From the NCBI GenBank assembly GCA_036362985.1, contig JAYGXS010000009.1, positions 22,972,877 to 23,036,876 of the forward strand: 64,000 nt of DNA, written 5' to 3'. The notes beneath the pieces were generated by a model. It was not told where the DNA came from and did not search any database. It worked only from the letters and a program-made list of their open reading frames with translations. Position numbers and translations under genes: made by a program. Positions 49,065 to 59,906 of the stretch are shown here, piece by piece. The stretch is from Ligula intestinalis (lineage: Eukaryota; Platyhelminthes; Cestoda; Diphyllobothriidea; Diphyllobothriidae). Numbering within the stretch: the stretch's first letter is position 1; each line of letters begins with the position of its first letter.

Positions 49065-49565
49065 ATCGCTCTCGACGACGTCCACCACGAGCTTCAGCAA
49101 GCTGAAGCAACGCGGTGACTGCGGCTTGATTACAGTGAAAGTAGACTCGCGGAAAATCTACCCCGCTCTCTCATACTGCTCCCACGCCGGAACCCGCTGT
49201 CAAGACAAATATCTAGAAGACCGGGGATGGGGTAGAGCGCAGGCAGTGTGCGTGTAACACACTTTAACATGCGCCAAAACAACAAAACCTTGTTAGGTAG
49301 GCTCCCGCCTGGGGGCGCCATAAAGGCCTCATAAGGAAGGAGCCCTTGAGCCTAATTCTCAGCTCGCAGTAAATCACTCCACGCAAAGAGGCACACACTG
49401 GACTGGCTGCGAGGTCCAAGTTATCCCCTGCAGTTGGCAACTGTCTAAGCCACGTCTTTTAGCGCTCCGTGATGGCTTCAAGCGCATCAGCTTGGTTTAA
49501 GTGAGGAAAGACATGCGCTGAGGATCGACTTCACTCTCTCCCCCACCACTGACAACAAGCCACTA
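49065..49565 (+). repeat. Family D repeat, copy 2
   Basis: Direct-orientation copy of 19735-20235, with the same order of blocks: 'cgctctcgacgacgtccacc', 'tgaagcaacgcggtgact', 'ctgtcaagacaaatat', 'cgcctgggggcgccataaag', 'ggtccaagttatcccctgca', 'cgtcttttagcgctccgtga'. It is well diverged. Confidence 0.6.
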
Positions 49566-49658
49566 CCTAGCTGATCGGTCACCTGAGATGGGAGGGACGC
49601 AGTGGTAATAAGGAAAACAGGTCGGAGATAACATTGTAAAGCAGGTTGTGCGAGGGAA

Positions 49659-49770
49659 GAGGAATAGAAAAAGAGAGAGAGAAAGAATGAAAGAAAGAAA
49701 GAAAGAGAGAAAGAAGAAAGAAAAAATCGGAAGAGAAAACAAGAAAAGAAGGAAAACGAAGACAAGGATG
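49659..49770 (+). repeat. GAAA/GA purine tract
   Basis: About 110 bp of interrupted GAAA and AGAG units, one strand almost wholly purine. The minus-strand Ser/Phe-rich frame over it is an artefact. Confidence 0.85.
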
Positions 49771-50618
49771 AGAACACAGCTTACTTTTCAGCAGAGGAAC
49801 TGTCCCCTACACTAGTCTGCTCAAATACAAACTTAATCACGTACAAGTCACCGATAGCACACCATTCGGGGGCATTCGGGAGACGTCTTCGCTTTCAACA
49901 ATTGACCTCACATGGTACTACGCTGTATTCATTTAAGTTAGCATGAAGTATCCCCCAGGAGGTGTAGGAGACAAGCGATTCCACCGCCAGTGCCATTTCT
50001 ACGGGCTAATATAGGCTTGCCTAGGTTGCCAGTCGCTACCCACCTACCTAGACTAGCTGGTGAATTTTTTGAAAAAAAAGTGGCTGTTCACACAAGAATG
50101 ATTGATTGGGAAGGCTGAGCTACCAAAGGAATTGTCGTTGTCAGGTGCTTGGGTGGTCACCTCTTGGTTGCTGGGTTGGACAGTGTTAAACTTCGACTGC
50201 CATCATCTGCTTCTATATTGCCTCCCTGAGTCTGTGTACTTGTCAGCGGGGCGTTGAAGGGCTTGGTAGCTTGTCATTTTATGAGTATTGTGCACGTGGG
50301 CGTGAGTGCGTATGTGTGTGTCTGTTTTTGGCTGGCTGGCCGGCTTAGTGATAGGATGTTTAAGACAATCACCTCTTTCTCTGTCGCAGAGGGGAGGGGA
50401 GCGAGGGGGGATTAGAGGCAGCCGACGAGATTTCCGACAGCTGTATCAATTAGCCCATTACATCTGTTTATTCTACGACTCAGATAATGACAGTTGATGG
50501 ACGACTGAATAGGAATGGTTGGGGGGGGGGCAGGATGATGTGCGGGGAACGTGCCGTTTTGCAAACTGCCTTGCTGTAGCGCTTAGTCAGCCACCTTCTG
50601 GGAAGGTCGGACTCTATA

Positions 50619-51566
50619 GTGTCAAGGTTTGGGCTTTTCCAGCACAAGCACCTGCGACCACGCCTCCACCACTACCACCACCGCCCGGTCATGTTCCAAC
50701 CTCCTCGCGGTACCGGGTCCACTGGACGTCGATTTCCACGAAGCCGTCTACGAATGGTACTTACAGGATCAAACCCCAACGACATGCAAGAAGTGGGCCA
50801 AAAGAGGACCGCCATATTTTTGGATTTGGGAGCCGAAGCGCCAGCAGCAGTATCTCGATACCAGGAAGCTGGCTGGTGGCCTAGAAGGTGTTTGGAGCTA
50901 TCAGGAGACGTAGAAATGAATCCAGGATCCAGGTGGCCTTGTCCTTGCTGTGGGAAGTCAGCACACAAAGGAAGTGTCCAGTGCGACATTTTTGGAGCCT
51001 GGGAGCATCTAAAGTATTTAAAGATGACAGTAGGGCGGGCCACATCCGCCAAGGATAAGAATGAGATCCAGTGCCACAGGTGCAGCGCAGAGAAGTCGAC
51101 CTCACCGGAACACCCCACGGGTACGAGAGGCCTTGCTCGTACGACTACGAGTGCTGGCTTTACCCATAGGACCTGTGCCGGACTCTCGCTCGACCATGCA
51201 GTGTTGCCCGCTCACTCGCATCAGCCGCTTGCAGGGACCCCAGTGTCTTTCGCATCCCTCCCAGCCATATCCACCAACCTCAGCAGAAAATACTGCTGCA
51301 ACTGTAATGCGACTATAGCGGGTAACATCATACCATTACAATGTCCTGACTGTTCTGCTTGATGCCATAAATCATGCTCTGGTATGACCCGTTGGAAACT
51401 CACACAAGTAACAAAAGAACATGGAGAATGGAGGTGCGCTGAACATGGTGGACCATTAAAATCCCAATCCTAACAACGGGGAGTATCCCAACAGGAAAGA
51501 TGCAGCAAATGCAACAACCTGATACACTCCCGAAACCGAGGACTCCGATGTGAGAGATGCCTGAAA
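50619..51566 (+). pseudogene. Non-LTR element N-terminal region: 2A-like motif and zinc fingers
   Basis: One frame carries, in order, a 2A-like segment (CLELSGDVEMNPGS, 50889-50930), a finger with CPCCGKSAHKGSVQC and AWEHLKYL, a second finger CNCNATIAGNIIPLQCPDC, a TGA at 51360-51362, the rest of that finger (CHKSCSGM), a TAA at 51471-51473, and a third finger KCSKCNNLIHSRNRGLRC. The pattern resembles PHD-type fingers used for nucleic acid or protein binding in such elements. The first finger seems to have lost two ligand cysteines (positions now F and Y). The frame is the same as that of the endonuclease, so this was probably one polyprotein. The true start codon is unclear. Confidence 0.72.
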
Positions 51567-52700
51567 GTGTTCGATCGCAAATGTTCTGCACTAAAGAGAC
51601 CCGCCTGGGAAAGTGCTTTGAAGGAAACCTGGCAGTGCCACGCCTGCCTTGTGGAACTCAACCCTAACCAACAGGTAACTACTGATGAAAGGATAAAGGA
51701 TCCCAGCTATCTACGCATCTTGCAATGGAACTGCGACGGCCTGATGCCCAAAGTCACGGAGCTGTGCAAGTTACTCACAGAACAGAATATTGACGTGTGC
51801 TGCCTTCAGGAGCCGAAACTCAGAGATATCCAACTGACGCCTACATTCCCAGGATACGAGGCCCTAAGATGGGACAGAGAATCGGGTTTCGGAGGTGGTC
51901 TGATGACGATTATCCAAAATGGCATCCCTCATGAGTTGGTACGAGCCCAACAAACCGGCATCCAAGAACTTCAACACATCCGACTGCTCCACGAAGGACA
52001 ACCTGATCTGGAGATTATCAACATATATATTCCGCCAATACGTACTAGAAATGATGGGACGTTCAGTGAGGAACCTAATATCCATCTACTCTCTAGTCAC
52101 CCCAAAATGATGTGGCTCGGTGACGTCAATGCGCACTCAGGACTACGGCAGGACGGAGTGAGAAAGGACGAGCGAGGGAAAAGAATAGAAGACTGGATAA
52201 GAGAGGAAGAGCTTGCCGTCCTGAATGACCCAGCGTGCATAACCTGTCTCCGAAATGGAGGACGCTCAGGCACATCTCCGGACATATCCATCACTACAGC
52301 AACAGTAGCAGCAGAGTCAACCTGGACAGTGCTCAACACGTCCAGCTCTGACCACAAATCCATTGTCATCCAGAGGGCACAGCAAGAGGATAAGTCAACC
52401 AGCAAGATGAATCTGCTCCGCTGGAAGATATCCGGAGTGGACTGGGAAAAGTTCAACGAAATCGCCGAAAATTATCTACACAATCATGCACCCCAGACCT
52501 CAAAGATTGCAGATTGCGTTGGAACCTTCACTGAAGCAATCATGGAAGGACTTCGCAGAACTGCGAGGAAAGTCAGAGCGGAGGAAAGACAGCTAGCGTA
52601 TGGTGGACTGCAAAAATTGAGGAGGTCACAAAGGAGCGAGACAGGCTGGCCAGTGAGGGGAAGAGGAATACGGCAGAGTGGACCCAGGCATGTGAATTAG
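51567..52700 (+). pseudogene. Non-LTR element AP endonuclease domain
   Basis: An APE-type endonuclease that nicks target DNA to prime reverse transcription. Landmarks in order: LRILQWNCDG, CCLQEPK (catalytic Glu), FGGGLMTII, MMWLGDVNAHSG (Asp/Asn/His), GTSPDISI and SSSDHKSI (SDH). All main catalytic residues appear present. The frame continues in line with the finger region upstream. It ends by a frameshift near 52600, after which the frame that reads WWTAKIEEVTKERDRLA continues towards the RT. Confidence 0.88.
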
Positions 52701-52959
52701 TAAGAACGACTATAAGCAAAGAGAGGACAAGGACATGGCGAGAGTGTCTCGACACTGTCAGAAAGGACGATGCCCATCCAAAATGTGGGGTACTATTTAT
52801 ATGCTACAAGTCAACATCTGACCATGTTATCCTGCAGGGGGACCGTCGCCTCGTCACCGGCAAACAGAAGGCACACGCTTTTGGAAGTCAGTATGCCAGT
52901 GTGAGCCGACTGAGACTGGCCAAACATGAAAGAACGATGAAGTGATACGCGGCGGAAGC

Positions 52960-54100
52960 GCGGAAAGAAGCCCTCCACCTAGATAATGATAACACCTACG
53001 GACAGGAGTTCTCCATCAATGAACTGACTGAATCCTTACAACAACTTAAGGACAAAAAGGCAGGTGGAGCGGATGAAATCCTCCCCGAGGCAGTAAAAAA
53101 CCTCACTACAAATAACAAATTGACGCTACTTAGCATTATAAATCAGAGCTGGCGGGATAAGGCAATACCCCAGAGCTGGAAAACAGCCATTATAGTACCA
53201 ACCTTGAAGGCCTGCAAAGACGCGGGGAAACTGGAATCGTACAGACCCATCAGTCTGACCTCTGTGGTGGGAACAGTCTGTGAACGGATGGTCGAACGCA
53301 GACTTCGACACTGGGTTGAAGGGAACCAGAAGCTGGTAGACTATCAAGCCGGTTTCCGGAAGACGAGGAGCACTGAGGACCAGCTGATCCAAATACCTCA
53401 GTTGGTATCAGATGGTTTCCATAGTAAGCCATGCAGAAAGACAGCTTTGGCTCTCATCGATTTCGAAAAAGCCTACGACACGGTGTGGAGAACTGGTCTA
53501 GCGCTGAAAATGGCAAAATGAAGGTCCCAAATTGCCTACAGATTTGGATCGAGAGCTGGCTGACCAACCGCCTAATGGATGTGCGATACAACGGACGCCT
53601 CAGTAGGGAGTTCAGACTTACAAAGGGCCTCCCACAAGGAGCAGTACTCTCCCCCTCCTTTTCGACATCTTTATAAATGACCTTGGGGATGGCATCGGAG
53701 AGGGCCTTGAGATGAGCCTTTTCGCGGACGATGCTGCAGTATGGAGCCAAGATACCAACCCCGACACGGCTATCCAGTGAGTGCAGATCACGACAGAAAT
53801 GATGGTCCAATGGAGCCGAGAGTTGAAGATGCAAGTAAACGTCCAGAAGACGGAGTGAGTGGTGTTCAGTATGACCCCGAGTGAAAGAAAAGGAGTCAGG
53901 GCCATTGAGGTTGATGGATTGCAGATCATCCAAAGACCGACTGCAAAATTCTTTGGAGTGGTTTATGACTCGGGGCTAACGTTTAATTGACACACTGATT
54001 TTGTCCTGGAAAAGGTGGAGAAGCGACTTAATATGATAAGGGCCTTAGGTGGAACAACCTGGGGATGGCGGCCGGATGACATCAAAAAGTCTACACGGCC
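52960..54100 (+). pseudogene. Non-LTR element reverse transcriptase domain
   Basis: Landmarks: LQQLKDKKAGGADEILPEAV, PQSWKTAIIVPTLK, LESYRPISLTSVVGT, YQAGFRKTRSTEDQL, motif A ALIDFEKAYDTVW (about 53449), a stop at 53519-53521, then GLPQGAVLSP (motif B, about 53625), a frame change, and the catalytic FADD at 53721-53732. Further in-frame stops follow near 53778 and 53857. The catalytic Asp pair is intact, but no continuous frame spans the domain. Confidence 0.85.
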
Positions 54101-54599
54101 TGTGTGTGGCCGGTGATTGAAAACGGATCAGCAGCATGGATTCTGTGGATTTGCCGCTCACGACTTGACAGGTTAGAGTGCCTGAACCTGAAAGCAGCTT
54201 GAATTACCACGAGCCTCCCAATCTCATGTCCGACGGAGATGGTGCTACTAGAGGCCGATATCCAGACGATCGAGGAGAGGGGCAGGTTCGAAGCCATTAG
54301 GGCCTACGAACACAGCCTGAGACTTCCCGCACAAAGTCTCTCCGCAGACAGATGGCCGAAAAGCAGCAGCCAACCCAGCTAAAGCGGACCTCAACCTGGA
54401 GGGAGAATGCGCGCAGATGCTTGCACCAAACTCTGGGAGAGGATTCGGAGATGCCTAGAGAGCTTTTCGCTACTAACACGCTAGCCCCATGGCGACAACC
54501 CAACATCAATATTCTAAGGAATTTTGAAGATCTCTGCAGCAAAGCAGAGATGGTAGAAAATTGGAAGCGAATGTAGGATGAGCTCAACTCCATACCGGA

Positions 54600-55443
54600 A
54601 ACGTCCCTGACTATTTATACCGACGCGTTGGCGATAGATGGATGCAGACAGGAAGGTGCGGGAGTCGTGGTGACGAAGGGAAGCTGGAATAACTACTCAA
54701 CAATTGCAACGTCCAGGAGAAGGGGCGCATGCTACAGCTCATTATTTTATGCCGAGATGCTAGCCCTACTGACGGTGATGGAATGGCTAGAGCACCCACC
54801 CGAGGATTGGAGTTCTGCCAGAATCCTTACTGACAGTAAAACCGCTGTAGATGCCTTACAGAACTTTGGGACGGGAGAAGATCTTAAGAAACCGTTAACG
54901 CAACAAGTGATAAATGTTCTGGAGAGAGCCACAACAGGAAGGAGGGTGGAAATTGCGTGGATTCCCAGCCACGTGGGTATCCCCGGGAATGAACAAGCAG
55001 ACGCTGAAGCATCAGCGGCCAGGACTGAACCGGACGGTAGACCGACATCCTTTGCGTCAACGATGAAAGCAGTCAGACGAATGACCCCCAGGACACAAAT
55101 GACACATGAACGCGGCCGAAGAACGTATACGACCCGTATCAACTGGGATGAAGAAAAGAAAATGACTCGGCTAGACAGAACGACCCTTGTGGGATTTAGG
55201 ACCTGGCAATTTCCAAAGCTGAATCACATCAGGAAGCGGTACAATCTGACTGATGATTCCACGTATGCAGCTTGTGGGGAGGAAGAGACCAACGAACACC
55301 TGATGGAATGCGCAGCCGAGATGGTCGCCAGAGTTCAGGAGTTTGGTGTCGAATGCAGACTGAGAGCGCCGATCGACCTAACCGTCCGAAGACCCTCTGC
55401 CACAGTCCGGTATCTGAAGAAGATCCGGAAGTCGTGGTTCTAA
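54600..55443 (+). pseudogene. Non-LTR element RNase H domain and C-terminus
   Basis: A type I RNase H that would remove the RNA template. Catalytic residues visible: TIYTD (first Asp), YAEMLALL (Glu), ILTDSKTAVDAL (Asp), and WIPSHVGIPGNEQADAE (His and last Asp). The first-motif region DALAIDGCRQEGAG is slightly unusual, lacking the common DGS. A C-terminal CGEEETNEHLMEC motif precedes the stop at 55441-55443. It is the longest undamaged stretch of the element. Confidence 0.88.
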
Positions 55444-55494
55444 AGCCACTTACCTTGCCATTGATCCTGCAACAACAACAACAACCACCACCGG

Positions 55495-56480
55495 CATCAG
55501 TGCGAAACGAAGCAGCCGAAGCACTGCCTTTCTAGTGGGTTAACCTGCATGCGCTTGGATAGCCGCCTAGTTGTTCGACCTGCCCCACGGGAGCATGTAA
55601 AGGTGTCGATACACATTGAAGAGGCCTGGGACGGGAATATATCCTTGCCTTCAAGGCGAAAAAGTGGAGTGCTTGAAAATACTGATCGTAAGTTAGCTGA
55701 TGGATAAATACGCGCGATTGCAGCGCTCAGGCGAAGCTGTAGAAGTTTGCTTGCTGGATCCCCTTGAAAAGGCAATTTAAATAATATAGTTTTCTTCGCA
55801 GCTGTTGGCACTTCCGATTTTGGTGGAGTTCCTCCACAAACTTATCGATGAAGTTTTCGGGCAAGTCATTTTCTTGCAGAGTGTCTCTGGAGAATATATT
55901 CTCCTAGCTTGGTTCGTGAGGCAGCTGACTAGGCCTCTTTTCTGGCTTAGTGGGACAAAACTGTTAAAATGTGTGTATTGCCGTGTACAGGTTTTCGTGC
56001 GAAATACACTTCGACTCATTGTTCCATCAGACCTACTAAGAAGAACGTCCAGAAGGGGGAGGTACTCTCTGTCCTCTTTTTCTAGAGTGAAGGTTAACGC
56101 TACGCGCGCCTGATGCACTTAATCTAAGAAACTGTCCAAATCAAGTCTTTCATCTGCTATTACAAATATATCCTCGACATATCGAACATAGGATGGAAAG
56201 TCCTTTATAATAGGGGAACATTTTTCGCTCTCCAGTTTGCCCATGTAGGCATCAGCTTATAGAGTTCCAAGCGGTGATCCCATCGCTAAACCACCGATTT
56301 GGCGATAAAACTGGCCAAATTGTAAATATTCTTAGTTGTAACATATTAGTCAACAACATTTCCAAACACAATAAATCAAAGAATAACAAGTAATCTACAA
56401 CGATATAATAATAAATACTAGCCAAGACGAAGTAGCCAATAAGCGAACATCGCGGTACCATAAAGTGCCGCATCGCGTAA
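55495..56480 (-). pseudogene. Penelope-like element relic, RT and GIY-YIG start
   Basis: Minus strand, in order: FYRQIGGLAMGSPLGTL (motif B, about 56310-56260), SYVRYVEDIFVIADERLDL (catalytic motif as YVED, about 56195-56140), a block with FTLEKEDREYLPLLDVLLSR, RQYTHFNSFVPLSQKRGLVS, RLSAAIARIYPSANLR, then SMCIDTFTCSRGAGRTTRRL, the start of a GIY-YIG domain. It stops near 55500, where the non-LTR element's tail begins. In-frame stops and the changed catalytic Asp show it is dead. Confidence 0.8.
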
Positions 56481-56648
56481 TAGGTAGTTCAACCCAGTTG
56501 ATCTCCTAGCCCTTGACTAAATGGAGGGGGGCTACAACGCCGGTCGAATGAGAATAGTAGTTAAATTTTTAAAGGGCAATTAAAAAAACTTATCAGCTTG
56601 AGAAGAAAAAGCCATGTCGATAACCGGAATAATAGTTTGATGGGCAAA

Positions 56649-57214
56649 AGTAGTTTAAGTAGTGCACCTCATTATACTCCTAGTCCCAGCATTTTATTCC
56701 ATGGAAACGGTGGTATAGGGGGTTTTGAGGGTAAGGAAATACGATAGACAGTTAAGGAAATTTGTATAAGAAAGAACAAAGTAGAAAAATGTAGTTGAAT
56801 TTGTTTCCCGCGGCCGCTGGGCTTTAGTTGTTCCGCATGTAAATTGAAGGTGTGCGGGGCGCTTCGCACCGCGGACTATACCAATCTACCTCCAAAACGG
56901 TAAGTTGGACCTCAGACAAGTTTAAGTAAACGACCTCCTTGCCACCATTTATACTTTTTTCAGGAATTTCAACAGACCTGCATTTTGATAATTGGGCTTT
57001 CCTGCAATAAGTTAAACGATAGTGAAGATTAAAATAAGCTTCAGATATACATCAACAAAATTTATAAATGCATAAAATAAAAATTCGTATAGCAATTACT
57101 AAAGTATGTTCCACTGCCTATCCTAGTTCTCCATTCATACAACTCCTATAACTACCGTTATGTAGGACAACATGCTGGGACTAGGGGTAAATGAGGTGCA
57201 CTGCATAAACTACT
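56649..57214. mobile_element. Inverted-repeat element (MITE-like), copy 2
   Basis: A 566-bp unit with about 43-bp imperfect terminal inverted repeats: left end 'agtagtttaagtagtgcacc', right end reading inward 'agtagtttatgcagtgcacc', both continuing to 'cctagtcccagcat'. It is inverted relative to the 17.1-kb copy. There is no coding potential. Confidence 0.75.
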
Positions 57215-59136
57215 GTTGCCATTTTATGATTCTGGTGATCGACGCGGCTTCTTCTGCCCAAAGCATACGCATACCTGGGCTGCAAACATTTCCCTCGATT
57301 CGTGAAACTTATCAGCATCAAAAAGCATCTACAGCAACTCTGACCTACTTCTCAGTAAATAACGCTGCTGTTTTGCGGAGCTTGCCTTTAGGAGAACATA
57401 TTTGTTTGCAGTCAAAACACCCCCCAGTTGCTCGTTGTGCCCCTAATTATGATCCCGAAAAGAGGTTACCATTAAAGGAGGGGGGCGGCTTATTCAGCTC
57501 AACAAAAGTATTGAATTCGCCAGCCTCGCATAAAACTGCAAGTATAACTGGAGCCTGGCTCTACGTCCATGCTCTTTTCCAGCCGATAAGTTAAGCATGG
57601 TTTATATGACAAATAAGAAAGCTGAGCAGACCAAGAAAAAAAAAGCTGTGATAAATGCGACTGCCTATTTTCAATGAATTTTCTTTCCTCATTTGAAAAT
57701 AACCTACACGCGATTCGCGAGGAGGGATGGACAAAATGGCACTGCTTTTAGCTGCATTTGTTTGAGGACGTGCAGCACTAAATCTTCTCCAGTTTTTTTA
57801 ATTCTGCAGATAAAAGCCAAATTTTGGCTGCCTGATGAGAGGGTTTTGTTGGCTGTGTGACTGACTGATGCTCATGCTAGTGTTGGTGGTTTGATAATGA
57901 TGATGACGATGGTTTTGATGAGCGATTGATAAATATGCTGGTAAATAAGTCCGGGGGATGGGCAACTCGAACTGTTTTGGTTTTGATCAGTTTTGCCTCC
58001 CGAAAACCGACACATGGCAGTTTCCAAGACCTAAACTTTGAATGTTATCTGAAGCGATCGTATCCCGCCCCACCATGCGGGTGCCCCCAAATCCCCGTAG
58101 CAATCGACCAGTATTGCACTTACGGTTTATTTATTATAGCTTGTTCTATCGAGTGTTTACTTGGCTTAAAGCACCAGACCTACCCGAACTTAAGCTAGAG
58201 TAGGACGGGCTGATGAAGGTAAGCATACGAGAAATAGCGATTCCCTCAGTCCTTTCTTTGTCAGTGATAGGCCTTGCCTTCAACCCCGCTTGCATGCCCT
58301 CAAATCTATCTTGCTTGCTCGAGTAGGCTTGCAAATTTACCAGAGTAAACGGAGAACCCATTTTCTGCCTGGACGTACAGATGAATACCAATGTTAAATG
58401 ATCCACTTACTGTTCCCACTTGTTTCAAGCAGGTGCGAGAGTTTCACCTCATTGATGCCCCTCACCCCGACCACCTCTCCCAACCTTTTCCGTACCTTTT
58501 CTGGGATATATTCTGTTTTGTTAGCTTCACCCTTTTTTATCGCCTCATGGGCGCGCGCGCGCGCGCGTAAATCCTCCGGGATGAACCCATTCGGCCTCGG
58601 TCCGATATGAATTGTTAAGCCAGAGTGCACACCAGGTTCTTCAGAATAACTGCGTCATGTATTTTCCGATGTCGGAGCCTACAAATGTTTGCCGCTCCTC
58701 CGAAGGATTAGTTCCAAGTGTGTGCATTTATTTCTGAAGGCGCGTACATGCAGAGGGGGGAGGGAGCATCTTAAGCAAGGAATTAAAACGTGCTGCTTAG
58801 GTGTCTTGTTTCTGCTCTGCATTGTGTCGCAAACATTATGGCACGAACAGGCCAAACTCTGACAGATTTTGTCCAATAAGTTCTTCTGCTTTAGCGAGTG
58901 ATACCGTTTATTTGCGTATAACGAAAGTTACCACTTAATAATTTCAGCAGTATCCTACAGCCTGCCCAGGAGATAGAGTGCCTGGTCTGGCCTAAATTGA
59001 TTGTAGGAGTTAGAACTAGCTCCTCTGCTAACGAGCATTTCAGGTAACGAGCGAGCCACTCTCAGAAAATTTGTTTCAATTAACGAGCTTCCGCTTACTT
59101 AACGAATTTTTAGGGGGATTTGGTAGATTTTCTTAA
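57215..59136. other. Intronic sequence, nothing recognised
   Basis: A (GC)n run lies at 58550-58567. A 'taacgag' series at 59025-59100 resembles the end of family C. The minus-strand frame 58394-58630 was considered and not supported. Confidence 0.4.
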
Positions 59137-59379
59137 TCCAGTTGACCCAATTGTGAAACATTAGTGGCTTTGGTGGGAGTCGAACAAAGAGACACCGGGG
59201 GAGGCTTTCGCGAAGCCAACGCTCTACCATTGACCGACGAAACTCACTGTGGGCCGTGCATTGAAGCACAGTTGGGTCGATTTTATCCACGCGGGTTTTG
59301 GCTACCAAAAATCTTGTCCAGGTGTGTGGGTTCAACTCCCACTGAGGCCGCAAATGTTTCACAATTGGGTAAACTGAGT
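59137..59379. repeat. Family A fold-back element
   Basis: Outer inverted ends: 'agttgacccaattgtgaaac' (left) and 'gtttcacaattgggtaaact' (right). Each is followed inward by a B-box-like segment ('gggagtcgaac' and 'gttcaactccc'). The left arm also has a tRNA-like stretch with 'gctctaccattgacc'. It has the same architecture as 24957-25225. Confidence 0.6.
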
Positions 59380-59489
59380 TCCCCTGCTTGCTAAGGGATA
59401 CCACTGAAGGAAAAAGGAAGAGAGTTTTCACTTCAGCGTTCAGGTTTTACATGAGGCATAAATATTTGGATTATGTATCCTGGAAACCT

Positions 59490-59730
59490 GATACAATGGA
59501 ACCTCCAGTAACGAACGGCTACGTGTACGAGTATTTCAGGTTATGAGTGATCCATCCGCAGAAAACTTAGTTCAATTGACGAGCTTCTACTCAGTTAACG
59601 AATTGTTAGTACTCGTGTGTGTCTGCGTTCGACGATGAGTCTTGCCCCCGGGGCGTGGTGTTTCTGCGGTCGCTTGCGGCCAATTAGTGAACTGGTGCAA
59701 TTTGATTGGCTATGTTTCCGTGATGGGATG
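59490..59730 (+). repeat. Family C repeat, copy 2
   Basis: It starts 'atggaacctccagtaacgaa', then 'attgacgagc', 'cagttaacgaattg', 'cgatgagtcttgcccc', 'ggggcgtggtg', 'gcggccaattagtg', 'atttgattggctatg'. It matches 27285-27510 and ends about 180 bp before PDE4 exon 3. The opening resembles pogo/Tigger-type transposon ends. Confidence 0.5.
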
Positions 59731-59906
59731 GATTAGACTCAGAGAGTATGGAAGGCTGCCAGAAACGACAGTGTGCCCCCTCTCCCCTTCCCGCCTATGA
59801 CACTAAGCGCTCTGTACTCGTGTCCGTCTGTTTGCAAACAATTTTGAAATGTTCCTAGGATCCAGGGATTTTTTAAGCTTATATCTTGTGTCCATTCTCT
59901 GTGCAG

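Larger units (their letters stand above)
50600..55490 (+). mobile_element. Non-LTR retrotransposon (PHD-like fingers, AP endonuclease, RT, RNase H)
   Basis: A nearly complete but broken element of about 4.9 kb. Order on the plus strand: 2A-like motif and Cys/His fingers (50.9-51.7 kb), AP endonuclease (51.7-52.4 kb), reverse transcriptase (53.0-54.1 kb), RNase H (54.6-55.05 kb), a C-terminal Cys/His motif (about 55.27 kb), stop at 55441, then a CAA-repeat tail (55470-55485). EN-RT-RNase H order with a simple-repeat tail fits the I/Ingi-like group of non-LTR elements; the exact clade needs a tree. Multiple stops and frameshifts make it non-autonomous. The 5' boundary is uncertain. Its 3' end abuts a PLE relic. 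Confidence 0.88.
48701..59906 (+). other. PDE4 intron 2 (about 11.2 kb)
   Basis: Donor GTATGT at 48701; acceptor 'tctctgtgcag' ending at 59906. It contains a family D repeat, the non-LTR retrotransposon, a PLE relic, the second inverted-repeat element and families A and C. In vertebrates, promoters for short PDE4 forms lie in introns of this region; none can be identified here. Confidence 0.8.

Noticed and set aside
49487..49777. Ser/Phe-rich minus-strand frame resembling a membrane segment
   Set aside because: It is produced by the GAAA/GA simple repeat and has no other support.
50672..51118. 148-codon minus-strand frame
   Set aside because: It is a shadow of the non-LTR element's zinc-finger region on the plus strand.
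58394..58630. 78-codon minus-strand frame with charged, helix-like composition
   Set aside because: It crosses a (GC)n repeat, has no recognised domain, and no splice context or second copy supports it.
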